Shown here one piece after another: positions 24,713-37,123 of a stretch of DNA of 64,000 nucleotides (its first letter is position 1; each line of letters opens with the position of its first letter). The notes beneath the pieces are model-generated. The model was not told the origin of the DNA. It saw only the letters and a program-made list of their open reading frames with translations, and did no database searches. Origin of the DNA: Desulfatitalea alkaliphila (GTDB taxonomy: Bacteria; Desulfobacterota; Desulfobacteria; Desulfobacterales; Desulfosarcinaceae); assembly GCF_022968795.1 (NCBI RefSeq), contig NZ_JALJRB010000017.1, positions 1-64,000 of the forward strand, read 5' to 3'. The position numbers and the translations under genes were made by a program.

Positions 24713-26302
24713 ATGTCAACGAAAGCGACAGCGGGCGCTCAGGGTGACGGCGATGCCGGACCGGCGGCATTCGTGTCCCGTTTAACGACTTTGGCCAATG
24801 CGGTTGAAAACAACCCTGCCGACGCCGTCCGACAGGTATTGCGAGACGCTTTGGGCACCATCGGCGGGCGGTTTGCCGTTTACAGCCGACTGGATGCTTC
24901 CGGCAAGCGTTTGATCAGAAGCGACGGCTGGGCGCTGCCGGACGGGTTTCCGGCGGTGGGCCGCGCAGCCGGCAGGATCGCCTATGAGTTGTGTCTTCGC
25001 AGGGCACGACCGGGGGCGGTATGGTTGGATCTTGCCGACACCCCCTATCAGCAAAGCGATCCCGATATCCGGCGGTACAAAATAAAAGCCTTCATCGGCG
25101 CAACGGTGAGCCGGGCCGGCGAGCCGGTCGGTTGCCTGGCGCTTTATGATGATCGGCCGCGGCAATTCCTTCCGTGGCATGGCGACTATTTGTCGCTGGT
25201 GGCGAATTGGGTCGGCCAAGCGGCTCACGGCGCCGAAGATGCGGAGCGCACGGCGCGCGAAAAGCGCAGTGCGCTCAACACGCTGCTGGCCACCATGGCG
25301 TTCATGACGCAATGGAAAGAGGGGCTCTCCATCTCCCGCGCCCTGGATGAGAGCCAGGCCCTGAACGAGCAGATGCTGCAACTTTCCCCCACGGCCATTT
25401 ACCGTCTCGATATCCGCGCCAACCGCTTCATCATGGTCAACGACTACATGTGTGAAGCCACCGGCTACAGCGAAGCCGAACTGCTCGAGATGAATCCCGA
25501 ATCGCTGCTGACCCCCGAAAGCCGTCGCAGGTTTCATCAGCGGATTGTGGATATGGCCGCCGGCAAATCCGTGCCCAGCCATGTGGATTGGGATGTGCGC
25601 ACCAAAAGCGGTCGTACGGAGTGGGTCCGTTTTCATGTGCGCCATCTGTATGAGGGCGACACCCTTTGGGGCGCCAATGTGGTGGCCCATTTCATCACCG
25701 AGCAGAAGAAGAACGAGAAGGAGTTGGAGCGCTACCGGCGGCGTTTGGAATCCCTGGTGCAGGAACGGACCCGGGCGCTTTCCTTGGCCAATGAAAAGCT
25801 GCGGGAAGAAATCATCAGGGGGCGGGAAACGGCCGACGCCTTGCGCTTGAACACATCGCGCTTGGAGGAGCTGAACACCGCCATGCGGGTGCTGCTGGAC
25901 AAACGCAACGAAGACCGTCTGCAAACCGAAGAGAATATCCGGGTCAACCTGGCCCAGCTCATCGAGCCGTACCTGGATCGACTTGGCAAAAGCGGCCTGA
26001 ACGCCACCCAGAAGCAGTATCTGGATGTGATCCGGATGAACATCGGCGAAGTGCTCGGGGCCCCCATGCCCGAGCTCTCCGCCCAATACTACGCCTTCTC
26101 GCCCACCGAGCTGCAGGTGGCCAATTTGATCCGCAATGGGCGCACCACCAAGGATGTGGCGCGCCTGCTCAATCTATCACCCCGTACGGTGGAGTCCTAC
26201 CGTGACAACATTCGACGCAAGCTGGGCCTCAAAAACCGCAAGGTCAATTTGCGTACTTTTCTTTCCCGTAGCGATCCGGACGGAGATCAAGATGGCCGGT
26301 AA
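24713..26302 (+). CDS. GAF-PAS-LuxR transcriptional regulator
   Basis: A 529-residue cytoplasmic regulator. It has a GAF-like region (about 25-185, IGATVSRAGEPVGCLALYDD), a PAS domain (about 215-345, LSPTAIYRLDIRANRFIMVNDYMCEATGYSEAELLEMNP), a long coiled coil (about 345-430) and a C-terminal LuxR-type helix-turn-helix (about 460-520, FSPTELQVANLIRNGRTTKDVA, then LSPRTVESYRDNIRRKLGL). There is no receiver domain, so sensing and DNA binding are in one chain. GAGAGGG precedes ATG 24713. It is divergent from dapL; the target genes are unknown. Confidence 0.85.
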   Translation: MSTKATAGAQGDGDAGPAAFVSRLTTLANAVENNPADAVRQVLRDALGTIGGRFAVYSRLDASGKRLIRSDGWALPDGFPAVGRAAGRIAYELCLRRARPGAVWLDLADTPYQQSDPDIRRYKIKAFIGATVSRAGEPVGCLALYDDRPRQFLPWHGDYLSLVANWVGQAAHGAEDAERTAREKRSALNTLLATMAFMTQWKEGLSISRALDESQALNEQMLQLSPTAIYRLDIRANRFIMVNDYMCEATGYSEAELLEMNPESLLTPESRRRFHQRIVDMAAGKSVPSHVDWDVRTKSGRTEWVRFHVRHLYEGDTLWGANVVAHFITEQKKNEKELERYRRRLESLVQERTRALSLANEKLREEIIRGRETADALRLNTSRLEELNTAMRVLLDKRNEDRLQTEENIRVNLAQLIEPYLDRLGKSGLNATQKQYLDVIRMNIGEVLGAPMPELSAQYYAFSPTELQVANLIRNGRTTKDVARLLNLSPRTVESYRDNIRRKLGLKNRKVNLRTFLSRSDPDGDQDGR

Positions 26303-26306
26303 GGAG

Positions 26307-26349
26307 AGTTTTAAGTTTTAAGTGTTAAGTTTTAAGTTAATGAATGCTG
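26307..26349 (-). repeat. AT-rich ACTTAAAA element, copy E (inverted, complete)
   Basis: Read on the minus strand: CAGCATTCATTAACTTAAAA, then ACTTAACACTTAAAACTTAA and AACT, nearly identical to copy F. It starts 4 bp after the stop of the LuxR-type gene and ends 20 bp before the stop of the convergent secreted-protein gene. Confidence 0.65.
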
Positions 26350-26368
26350 TCGATTTTTATGTTTCTTG

Positions 26369-28480
26369 TCAGGGCAGCAGGGTATCGATAAGGCATCCTT
26401 TTACGAAAACGTGACTTCCGTCGTCGCCGTCGAGGCTTTTGCCGGGGGTGGCCGTTGTCGTGGCCGATTCCAGGGGGCCTGTGTGATCGATGATAATGCC
26501 ATTGGCCACGCCGTCGGCGTCATCCGGGCCGCCGTCGGTGATGGTGCGCAGAACCGCAAGGCCGTCTTCGCGCACTTGCAACCTTTCCGGGTCGGCCTGC
26601 GTCCATTGGCCGTCGGCGCCGTAAACCAGCCATGGGGCATGGGGATCGACGGGGTCCGACAGGTGGATGGTCACCTGCACCTGCCTTTCGGGGCGATCCA
26701 ACTCGAGGCGGTAAGCCAGCAAGCCGTATGGTAATGAGACGGCGTCGGCGGGTAATGCATCGACCGTATGCGGGTCGATGGCGGCAATTCGGCCGATGGC
26801 CCGCACCTGTGGGCTGTTGTGGATGCTCACTGCCATGCTGTGCCGTCCGTCGGCGGTTTGAACGGCCTGGATCCGGTCGCTCTCCTCTTGGTCGGGGATG
26901 CCGTTGCCGTTCAGATCGGTACTGGGTGGTGGCGGGTCGTTGTAAGCCATGACCGCATCACTGCGACCGAACCAACTGCCGCGGGTGGAGAAGCGCACCG
27001 GGGCGGACCATTCGGACGCCTGGCCGCGGTCGTCGTAGTACCGTACCTGGCAGGTGTAGGCGGTGTCGGGCGCCAGGGTGAAAAAGGGCACCCACAGGCG
27101 CGTGAGGGGTCGGTGGGCGCGCATGGCATCCATTGCCATCGGCTGATTCGGGCTTGCATGCACAATGCGCCACTGGGTGTGCGCATGGCGGGCGGCACAT
27201 TTGGGATCGGAGAATTCGGAGGCGGTCAGCCAGGGGGTCAGCGGTACGCCGTCGGCATTCTCCGCGGGATAATAGACAATGGGTTGCGTCGGGCCGAGGC
27301 GCGGATCTTCATCCGCCGCCGGTTCATCGTCGCCATCGGTGCCGGTCTCCGGAACCTCTGTGGGGGGTGTTCCCTTGACCACCACCAGGCAGGTGTCGCT
27401 GCAGGCAAGTTGCCGGGCATCGGTAACGGTCATTTCGAACACCAGGGTAATGGTATCGCCGGCGGGCACGGCCGGGGCGGTGAAACTGGGCCAGGCCGTT
27501 TCGGCGTCCGTCAATGCCACTGTCGGGCCGGTCGTCTGTATCCATCGGTAGGTAAGGGGCAGTCCCAGGGGATGGACGGATGCCGAACCATTGAGTTGCA
27601 CCCTGCTTCCCGAGGCCACGCTTTGATTGCCCCCGGCCTGCGCATTGGGCGGTTCGCCGGGCGCCGCAGTGGCTGGGACGGTGATGTGGCAAAGATCGGT
27701 GGCACTCAAGCCGTGGGGGTCGCCCACAGTTAATTGGAAAGTCAACACCGACGGGGTCGATGCGGCTGCCGGGGCGGTGAAACCGGGACGGGCCGTATTC
27801 GATTGGTAGAGGCGCACCGCAGGGCCGCCGGTTTGTTGCCAATTGAAGGAGAGGGAGTCGCCGTCGGGGTCCGTGGAGGCCGCCCCGTCGAGGGTGACCC
27901 ATGTGTCGGGGGAAACGGTACGATTTTCTCCGGCATCGGCAATGGGCGCACGATTGGGATTTCTCGGGGGGGTTGGATGGGGCGACGGGGGTGGATCGCC
28001 GATGGTGACTTTGTCGGTGTTTGTGCCGCTGCCACTGTCGTTGTTGTTGCCAGGGTCTGTGCCTTCGTCGGTAACCTTATCGTTGTCGATGGAACCCTTA
28101 TCCGGGGGCGTGGCGACCGGTGGCGTTCGATAGGTCACTTTGTTGGAGTCGCCGCTTTCGATGCCGTCGGCATAAGCCCGGACCACGAAATGGTATTGGG
28201 TATCGGGTCGGAGATCGTTAACGATGCAGGTCTTTTTTGTGCCGCGCCAGACGGGTGCTGCGTTGAAGTGATCCGTGCCGATGGCTTGGTAGAGTCGGTA
28301 TTCCTCCGGCGCAGGATCGTTGTAGTCCCAGGCGAGGGTGACCTGCGCCGCCCAAATCGGTGCGGCCCAAAAAGCGGCCGGAAGAATCGCCGACGCCAAA
28401 AAAAAGAGAAGACAGGGTTTGCAGGTGATCTTGAAAGGAGCGTACAAAGCGGGACTGCTCAACCAATTCCGAAGGTGCAT
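26369..28480 (-). CDS. secreted multidomain FN3/PKD-like protein with choice-of-anchor-type C-terminus
   Basis: 703 residues. A signal peptide (hydrophobic LLFFLASAILPAAFWAA, cleavage near residue 45) is followed by a fibronectin III-like domain (46-120), a Thr/Asp/Pro linker, two Ig/PKD-like domains (about 177-268 and 275-370, each with DAG/QAG...S.V...LDG/LNG), another beta domain, and a calcium-binding type repeat DLNGNGIPDQEES. The C-terminal domain includes LPYGLLAYRLEL and ITDGGPDDADGVANGIIIDH, resembling choice-of-anchor U. The last residues, GCLIDTLLP, look like a cut-short sorting tail without the usual membrane helix. AAGGAGA supports ATG 28480. Probably a surface or extracellular protein. 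Confidence 0.78.
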   Translation of the reverse strand: MHLRNWLSSPALYAPFKITCKPCLLFFLASAILPAAFWAAPIWAAQVTLAWDYNDPAPEEYRLYQAIGTDHFNAAPVWRGTKKTCIVNDLRPDTQYHFVVRAYADGIESGDSNKVTYRTPPVATPPDKGSIDNDKVTDEGTDPGNNNDSGSGTNTDKVTIGDPPPSPHPTPPRNPNRAPIADAGENRTVSPDTWVTLDGAASTDPDGDSLSFNWQQTGGPAVRLYQSNTARPGFTAPAAASTPSVLTFQLTVGDPHGLSATDLCHITVPATAAPGEPPNAQAGGNQSVASGSRVQLNGSASVHPLGLPLTYRWIQTTGPTVALTDAETAWPSFTAPAVPAGDTITLVFEMTVTDARQLACSDTCLVVVKGTPPTEVPETGTDGDDEPAADEDPRLGPTQPIVYYPAENADGVPLTPWLTASEFSDPKCAARHAHTQWRIVHASPNQPMAMDAMRAHRPLTRLWVPFFTLAPDTAYTCQVRYYDDRGQASEWSAPVRFSTRGSWFGRSDAVMAYNDPPPPSTDLNGNGIPDQEESDRIQAVQTADGRHSMAVSIHNSPQVRAIGRIAAIDPHTVDALPADAVSLPYGLLAYRLELDRPERQVQVTIHLSDPVDPHAPWLVYGADGQWTQADPERLQVREDGLAVLRTITDGGPDDADGVANGIIIDHTGPLESATTTATPGKSLDGDDGSHVFVKGCLIDTLLP

Positions 28481-28955
28481 TGAGATCTCCTTGGATTGCG
28501 GTTCGGCATGCGCCACTGTTCGGGAAGTGGTTCGTACCGATGCCAGACGCACCTTGTGTGCAACAATCTCTCGGGATTGCCGGCAAGCTGAAAGTGCCCG
28601 AACGAAGTTCCCAAATTTCCATTAAAGCATGGGGTGAAACCTAAACCCATGGCCATCCGATGACGGTAGCTTGCAGCCCGCATTGGTGCTCCTGCTGTTT
28701 GATAAACCTCAGCCCGGCCGGACCCAACACGCGAAAGGGCCGCAGCTTAGATCGTATCCGCAATTGCCGTTTCGTGATGGGTGTTCACTACCTTGATGGC
28801 ACACAACACACTTGCAAAACTCAGCCTGTTTCATCACCTTGGGGGAAGGTAGCGCACATAGTTTTTATAAAAGAAAAAAGCGGGATAAGTCAAAAGGTTT
28901 TTGGCAGTCTACCACATGTTGGGGGGTTCGATTTGGAAAGCCGCATATTGTCGGT
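28481..28955. other. intergenic/leader region, 475 bp
   Basis: No gene seen on either strand. The minus strand contains the putative promoter at 28864-28893 and then about 375 nt of leader before the secreted-protein start. I looked for c-di-GMP (GEMM) and cobalamin riboswitch consensus blocks and did not find them. Confidence 0.5.
28864..28893 (-). promoter_or_regulatory. sigma70-like promoter, long leader to secreted FN3/PKD gene
   Basis: Minus strand TTGACT (28893-28888), an 18-bp T-rich spacer, TATAAA (28869-28864). The next start codon downstream is at 28480, giving an unusually long leader of about 375 nt. Confidence 0.5.
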
Positions 28956-29576
28956 TCATGTGTCTTTGAGCGGACGTTTGGCGGATCCGTTTTTTCGTCC
29001 ATTGGACGCACTGCGCTGCCAAGTGCTCAGATTCAAGGAGAGGTAGATGTGCTCCTGGGGGTTGCCGAACCCCATTTTGCGGAAAAACTGCAAGGCCGGC
29101 AGATTGTCGGCCTCCGTATCCACGATCAACATGCGCACCCCCTCTTCGCTGGTGATGTCGCGAAAATGGCGGAACAGCTTTTCCGCCACGCCTTTGCGCG
29201 CATAGGCGGGGTCAACGCCCAGCCAGATGAGGTGACCGTACTTCCAGGCGGAGTGGGTTTTGGTGATGATGGTGCCCAGGGCGAATCCGGCCAGTTCGTC
29301 ATTGTATTCGGCCACGAAGCAGGTGGCCCAATCGCTTTGAAACAGGCCCACCACCTCGAATTCGTCCCAGGTACGATACAGGTTGGGCGCTTCGGCGGCG
29401 GTGAACAGCAACTCGCCCAAATGGAACACCGGCGCCAGATCGTCCACTTCCATGGAACGGATGCGCACGGTGCCACTCTTTTTTTTTGGCTCGCCCCCGT
29501 TGGGGGAGTGGTCGCTTCCCACGTTCGATCCTCGGTCGCATGTTTTCAGGGTGGATATGAATAAGGCGATTTCCAC
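28956..29576 (-). CDS. GNAT-family N-acetyltransferase
   Basis: Transfers an acetyl group from acetyl-CoA to an unidentified amine. The 206-residue frame has the GNAT core: MEVDDLAPVFHLGE at the first helix, the acetyl-CoA loop in WLGVDPAYARKGVAEKLFRHF (the R/Q-x-x-G-x-A motif appears as RKGVA), and the last motif NLPALQFFRKMGF. The first 36 residues are low-quality and start from a GTG, so the true start may be the GTG or ATG near residues 37-42. The C-terminal 20 residues are a basic tail outside the fold. It is divergent from carB. Confidence 0.8.
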   Translation of the reverse strand: MEIALFISTLKTCDRGSNVGSDHSPNGGEPKKKSGTVRIRSMEVDDLAPVFHLGELLFTAAEAPNLYRTWDEFEVVGLFQSDWATCFVAEYNDELAGFALGTIITKTHSAWKYGHLIWLGVDPAYARKGVAEKLFRHFRDITSEEGVRMLIVDTEADNLPALQFFRKMGFGNPQEHIYLSLNLSTWQRSASNGRKNGSAKRPLKDT

Positions 29577-29711
29577 CGCGGGTCAAGACCCGGCAGCCAA
29601 TTTATGCCTTGATTTTCCCCGGCGCATAATTTACCAGATGTGGTTCGAATATCCATTACCATATGGTTTGGTTGCCACCGGTTGCCCCATACCCAACTTT
29701 AAGGAGCATGC

Positions 29712-32948
<3,237 letters not shown>

Positions 32949-33014
32949 TGCTCATCCCGGAACCGAGATCGACCGTTCAAGGGCGGGCAGCAGCGAAGGA
33001 GTGAAATAGTTGGC

Positions 33015-34418
33015 ATGGGCGGATTGTTTGGCATTGCTTCCGAGACCGATTGCGTCACCGACCTCTACTATGGAACCGATTACCACTCCCACCTGGGCAC
33101 CAAGCGGGGTGGGATGGCCGTCTGGAATTCCCACGGGATCCATCGTTCCATCCACAACATCGAGAACAGCTACTTCCGCACCAAGTTCGAGTCCGACCTG
33201 GTCAAGTTCCAAGGCAATCAAGGGATCGGCGTCATCAGCGACACTGATCCCCAGCCGTTGATCATCGGCTCCCACCTGGGGGTTTTCGGGATCGTCACCG
33301 TCGGCCGGATCAACAACATGGACGCCCTTGTGCGGGACGCCTTCGCCCGCAAAAGTTACTTCTCCGATACCACCGACGGCTACACCAATCCCACCGAGGT
33401 GGTGGCCATGCGGATTTGCCGGGAGGAGCGTTTCGAAGAGGGCATCCGCAACGCCCAGGACGCCATTCAGGGTTCCTGCTCCATGCTGCTGCTGACCAAG
33501 GAAGGGGTCTACGCCGCCCGGGACCGATTGGGTCGCACCCCCTTGGTGATCGGCCGGCGCGACGGCGCCCTGGCGGTCACCTCGGAAACCAGCGCCTTTC
33601 CCAACCTGGGCTTCGAGGTGGAACATTTCCTGGGGCCGGGCGAGGTGGTGCTGATCTCGCCCGATGGCTGGGAGCAGCGGGTGCCGCCGGGCGACCGCAT
33701 GCAGGTGTGCGCTTTTCTATGGGTCTATTACGGCTATCCGGCCTCCGAATATGAAGGCATCAATGTGGAGCAGGTGCGCTACAATTGCGGCGCCTTGCTG
33801 GCACGCAACGACGATGTGGCGGTGGATGCGGTGGCCGGCATTCCCGATTCGGGCATCGGTCATGCCCTGGGCTACGCCAATGCGCTCCATGTGCCCTACC
33901 GCCGACCCTTCGTGAAGTACACCCCCACCTGGCCCCGCAGTTTCATGCCCCAGAGTCAGCAAATGCGCGATCTGGTGGCTCGCATGAAGTTGATTCCGGT
34001 GCGCCGCCTGATCGAAGGGCAACGGTTGATGTTCTGCGACGATTCCATTGTGCGCGGCACCCAACTCAAGGATCATGTTCAAATTCTGTTCGATCGGGGG
34101 GCGCGGGAGGTGCACATGCGGCCCGCCTGCCCCACCCTGATTCACCCCTGCATCTTTCTCAACTTCTCCACCTCCCGCTCCACCTTGGATCTTGCGGGCC
34201 GCAAGATCATACACGAGCTGGAGGGAGAAGAGGACAGGCACCTGGATGAATATGCCCGGGCCGGATCGCCGCGGAACCTGGCCATGATCGACCGGATTCG
34301 CCGCCACCTGGGCCTGACCACCCTTAAATACCAGCATCTGGAGGACCTGGTGACCGCCATCGGACTGCCCAAGGAACGCTTGTGCACCCATTGCTGGGAC
34401 GGCAGCAGCAGCTACTGA
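33015..34418 (+). CDS. PurF-like amidophosphoribosyltransferase homologue lacking the glutaminase cysteine
   Basis: Canonical PurF transfers the amide of glutamine to PRPP. The 467-residue product has an Ntn-hydrolase-like N-terminal half (about 1-240) and a PRTase half with the PRPP motif FCDDSIVRGTQLKD (about 340-353). The usual N-terminal Met-Cys-Gly is replaced by Met-Gly-Gly (ATG GGC GGA), so the nucleophile freed by Met removal is missing. The Shine-Dalgarno GAAGGAG is 13 nt upstream and no alternative start gives an N-terminal Cys. It could be ammonia-dependent or have another role. Located 66 bp after carB, probably co-transcribed. Confidence 0.85.
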   Translation: MGGLFGIASETDCVTDLYYGTDYHSHLGTKRGGMAVWNSHGIHRSIHNIENSYFRTKFESDLVKFQGNQGIGVISDTDPQPLIIGSHLGVFGIVTVGRINNMDALVRDAFARKSYFSDTTDGYTNPTEVVAMRICREERFEEGIRNAQDAIQGSCSMLLLTKEGVYAARDRLGRTPLVIGRRDGALAVTSETSAFPNLGFEVEHFLGPGEVVLISPDGWEQRVPPGDRMQVCAFLWVYYGYPASEYEGINVEQVRYNCGALLARNDDVAVDAVAGIPDSGIGHALGYANALHVPYRRPFVKYTPTWPRSFMPQSQQMRDLVARMKLIPVRRLIEGQRLMFCDDSIVRGTQLKDHVQILFDRGAREVHMRPACPTLIHPCIFLNFSTSRSTLDLAGRKIIHELEGEEDRHLDEYARAGSPRNLAMIDRIRRHLGLTTLKYQHLEDLVTAIGLPKERLCTHCWDGSSSY

Positions 34419-34455
34419 TCCGTACGTGACGGGTCACCCGTAAACCCGCAGTGCG

Positions 34456-34516
34456 CGAACAAAGAGGGCCGAACGCCTCCCTGCGGCAACAGGCAAGACC
34501 GCTTTTGCAGCGGATA
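34456..34516. repeat. GC-rich inverted-repeat region between convergent genes
   Basis: Contains GAGG-8 nt-CCTC nested inside CGCAG...CTGCG, and a CCGCT-5 nt-AGCGG stem. The core GGGCCGAACGCC followed by CTGCG is shared with the hairpin at 1-94. It may act as a bidirectional terminator between the PurF-like gene and glgP. Confidence 0.4.
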
Positions 34517-34550
34517 AAATCCCGCCCTTCGGATCAATAAAATCGATAAA

Positions 34551-34589
34551 ATACATTAACTTAAAACTTAACACTTAAAACTTAAAACT
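34551..34589 (+). repeat. AT-rich ACTTAAAA element, copy F (complete)
   Basis: ATACATTAACTTAAAACTTA followed by ACACTTAAAA and CTTAAAACT, nearly the exact inverse of copy E. It sits 5 bp beyond the glgP stop codon, between convergent genes. Confidence 0.65.
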
Positions 34590-34594
34590 ATTTT

Positions 34595-37123
34595 TTAAAC
34601 AGTCGGCGCGGCCGCCGGCCGCGATGAAGCCGATGGATCGCCCTCCTTGCCGAGGGGATGCACATGCCAAATCCTTCGGGCATACTCCATCACCGCGCGA
34701 TCACTTGAAAAGCGGCCCATGCGGGCCGTGTTCAAGATGGAGCGGCGGACCCACTGATCGCTGTCGTTGAACAGCCGGTCCACCGCATCCTGGGCAGTGA
34801 TGTAGGGGCGGTAATCGGCCATCAGCATGTAAAAATCCCCCTTCTCCCGGAGGCCTTGAACGATCGGCGCGAACAGGTGGGGTTGCTGGGGGGAGAAATG
34901 GCCCGTGGCCAGCATGTCCACCACCCGCTTGAGTTCTCCATCGTTGCGGTAGTAGTGATTGGGATCGTATCCCTTGCGCCGCTTTTCCACCACTTCCTCC
35001 GACGACAAACCGAAAATAAAGATGTTTTCGGCCCCCACCGCCTCCATGATTTCGATGTTGGCGCCGTCCATTGTGCCGATGGTCAAAGCCCCGTTGAGGG
35101 TCATCTTCATATTGCCCGTGCCCGAGGCCTCCATGCCGGCGGTGGAAATCTGTTCGGACAGCTCGGTGGCCGGAATCACCTTTTCCGCCTGGGAAACACA
35201 GTAGTTGGGCAGGAAGAGCACCCGCAACCGGCCGTTGACCAGCGGGTCGCTGTTGATGGTGTTGGCAACCGAATGGATCAGTTTGATGATCAACTTGGCC
35301 TGGTGGTAGGCCGGCGCCGCCTTGCCGGCGAAGATGACGGTCCTGGGGGTTGTCGGTTCGTCCGGGTGGTCGGTGATGCGGTTGTACAAGGTGATCACGT
35401 GCATCACGTTCAACAGCTGCCGCTTGTACTCGTGGATGCGCTTGACCTGTACATCGAACAGGGTGTCGAGGTTCACACCCAGACCGATCTTGCGCAGGAT
35501 GTAGCGGGCCAGCCGCTCCTTGTTTTGGCGCTTGGCGGCCGCCCACTGCTGCCGAAAGGCCGCGTCCTCGGCCAACGGCTCCAGTCCCCGCAACTGTTCC
35601 AGGTCGAAGATCCAGTCCGGCCCGATGGCCTCCGTGATGAGGTCGGCCAGGGGCGGGTTGACCTGTTTGAGCCAGCGGCGTGGCGTGATGCCGTTGGTGA
35701 CGTACTGCAGGCGCCGGGGATAGAGCCGATGGAAATCGCGGAACAGATGCCGCTTGATGATCTCCCCGTGGAGCGCCGCCACCCCGTTGACGGTGTGACT
35801 GCCGACGATGGCCAGGTGGGCCATGCGTACCTGTTTGGTTTCCCCCTCCGTGATCAGGGAAACCCGTTGCGCCAGGTCCGGATCGTCCGGATGGCGGCTG
35901 CGCACCGCCTCCAGGAACCGGTGGTTGATCTCGAAGATGATCTGCATGTGGCGCGGCAGCAGTCGGCCGATCAGGTCCACCGGCCAACTTTCCAGCGCCT
36001 CGGGCAAAATGGTGTGGTTGGTATAGGCAAAGGTTTTTTCGCAAATGGTCCAGGCTTCGTCCCAACCCAGCCCCTCCTCGTCCATCAGCAGGCGCATCAG
36101 TTCCGGAATGGCGATGGCCGGGTGGGTGTCGTTGAGTTGAATGGCGACGAAGTTGGGCAGGTCGGCAAGGGACCGTTGCAGTTTGCGGTAGCGCCGCAAA
36201 ATGTCGTCGAGGGTGGCCGCAACGAAAAAGTACTGTTGCTTGAGGCGCAGCTCCTTGCCGAATTCGCCTTCGTCGCTGGGATAGAGCACCTTGGAGATGT
36301 TTTCGCTGATCACCTTGCTTTCCACGGCACCGATATAGTCGCCCTGGTTGAAGGTTTCCAGGTTGAACTCCCGGCTGGACTGGGCCGCCCACAGCCGCAT
36401 GTTGGTCACATAATCGTCGCCGTAACCGGGCACCAGGATGTCGCAGGCCATGGCCATCACCAGATCGGTGTCCACCCATCGCACGCGCATGCGGCCCGCG
36501 GCGTCGCGATAGGTTTCGGTGCGGCCGTTGAAATTCACTGGCACCAGGTAGTGGCGGCGTTTGATGTCCCAGGGATTGCCGTGCCGGATCCAGTTGTCGG
36601 CCTGCTCGCGCTGATAGCCGTTGTCGATCACCTGGTGGAAAATGCCATAGTCGTAATGGATGCCGTAGCCGTAGCCGGGCAGGTCGCAGCAGGCGATGGA
36701 ATCCATGTAGCACGACGCCAAACGGCCTAGGCCGCCGTTGCCCAGCCCGGCGTCCCACTCCTGCTCTTCCAGATCGTCCAGGTCGAAGCCCATCTCCGCC
36801 AAGGTCTCACGGGTTTCCTCCTCCATGCGCAGCGAGATGAGATAGTTTTTAAGGAAGCGGCCCGGCAGGAACTCCAGCGAGAGAAAGTACACCCTTTTGG
36901 CCAGGTGGTCGTAAAGTGCGCGCTGGGTTTTGATCCAGCGCGCGATCAGCCGATCGCGCACGGCGTAGGCCAGCCCCATGTAAACCTTGTACTTGTTGGG
37001 CCGCTCAGGATCGTTGCCCAAAGTGTAGCAGATGTGGTGCAGGATATCCTCTTTCAAGGTGCGCGCCGGTGACGCGGCGATCTCGCTTCTTGCGCCTTCC
37101 TTTTTGGTTGGGGATGGACACAT
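34595..37123 (-). CDS. glgP: glycogen/starch/alpha-glucan phosphorylase
   Basis: Releases glucose-1-phosphate from alpha-1,4-glucans. The 842-residue GT35 enzyme carries YFLSLEFLPGRFLKNYL, NGGLGRLASC, TNHTILPEALE, the PLP-binding Lys near residue 673 in EASGTGNMKMTLNGALTIGT, and GLSSEEV. Length and motifs match bacterial GlgP/MalP. ATG 37123 is supported by GAGAGGTGG; an upstream frame extension to 37288 is rejected. It stands alone, convergent with the PurF-like gene and divergent from mnmG. No other glycogen genes are in the window. Confidence 0.95.
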   Translation of the reverse strand: MCPSPTKKEGARSEIAASPARTLKEDILHHICYTLGNDPERPNKYKVYMGLAYAVRDRLIARWIKTQRALYDHLAKRVYFLSLEFLPGRFLKNYLISLRMEEETRETLAEMGFDLDDLEEQEWDAGLGNGGLGRLASCYMDSIACCDLPGYGYGIHYDYGIFHQVIDNGYQREQADNWIRHGNPWDIKRRHYLVPVNFNGRTETYRDAAGRMRVRWVDTDLVMAMACDILVPGYGDDYVTNMRLWAAQSSREFNLETFNQGDYIGAVESKVISENISKVLYPSDEGEFGKELRLKQQYFFVAATLDDILRRYRKLQRSLADLPNFVAIQLNDTHPAIAIPELMRLLMDEEGLGWDEAWTICEKTFAYTNHTILPEALESWPVDLIGRLLPRHMQIIFEINHRFLEAVRSRHPDDPDLAQRVSLITEGETKQVRMAHLAIVGSHTVNGVAALHGEIIKRHLFRDFHRLYPRRLQYVTNGITPRRWLKQVNPPLADLITEAIGPDWIFDLEQLRGLEPLAEDAAFRQQWAAAKRQNKERLARYILRKIGLGVNLDTLFDVQVKRIHEYKRQLLNVMHVITLYNRITDHPDEPTTPRTVIFAGKAAPAYHQAKLIIKLIHSVANTINSDPLVNGRLRVLFLPNYCVSQAEKVIPATELSEQISTAGMEASGTGNMKMTLNGALTIGTMDGANIEIMEAVGAENIFIFGLSSEEVVEKRRKGYDPNHYYRNDGELKRVVDMLATGHFSPQQPHLFAPIVQGLREKGDFYMLMADYRPYITAQDAVDRLFNDSDQWVRRSILNTARMGRFSSDRAVMEYARRIWHVHPLGKEGDPSASSRPAAAPTV

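Noticed and set aside
28481-28860. c-di-GMP (GEMM) or cobalamin riboswitch in the long leader of the secreted protein
   Set aside because: None of the conserved sequence blocks could be found by eye on the minus strand.
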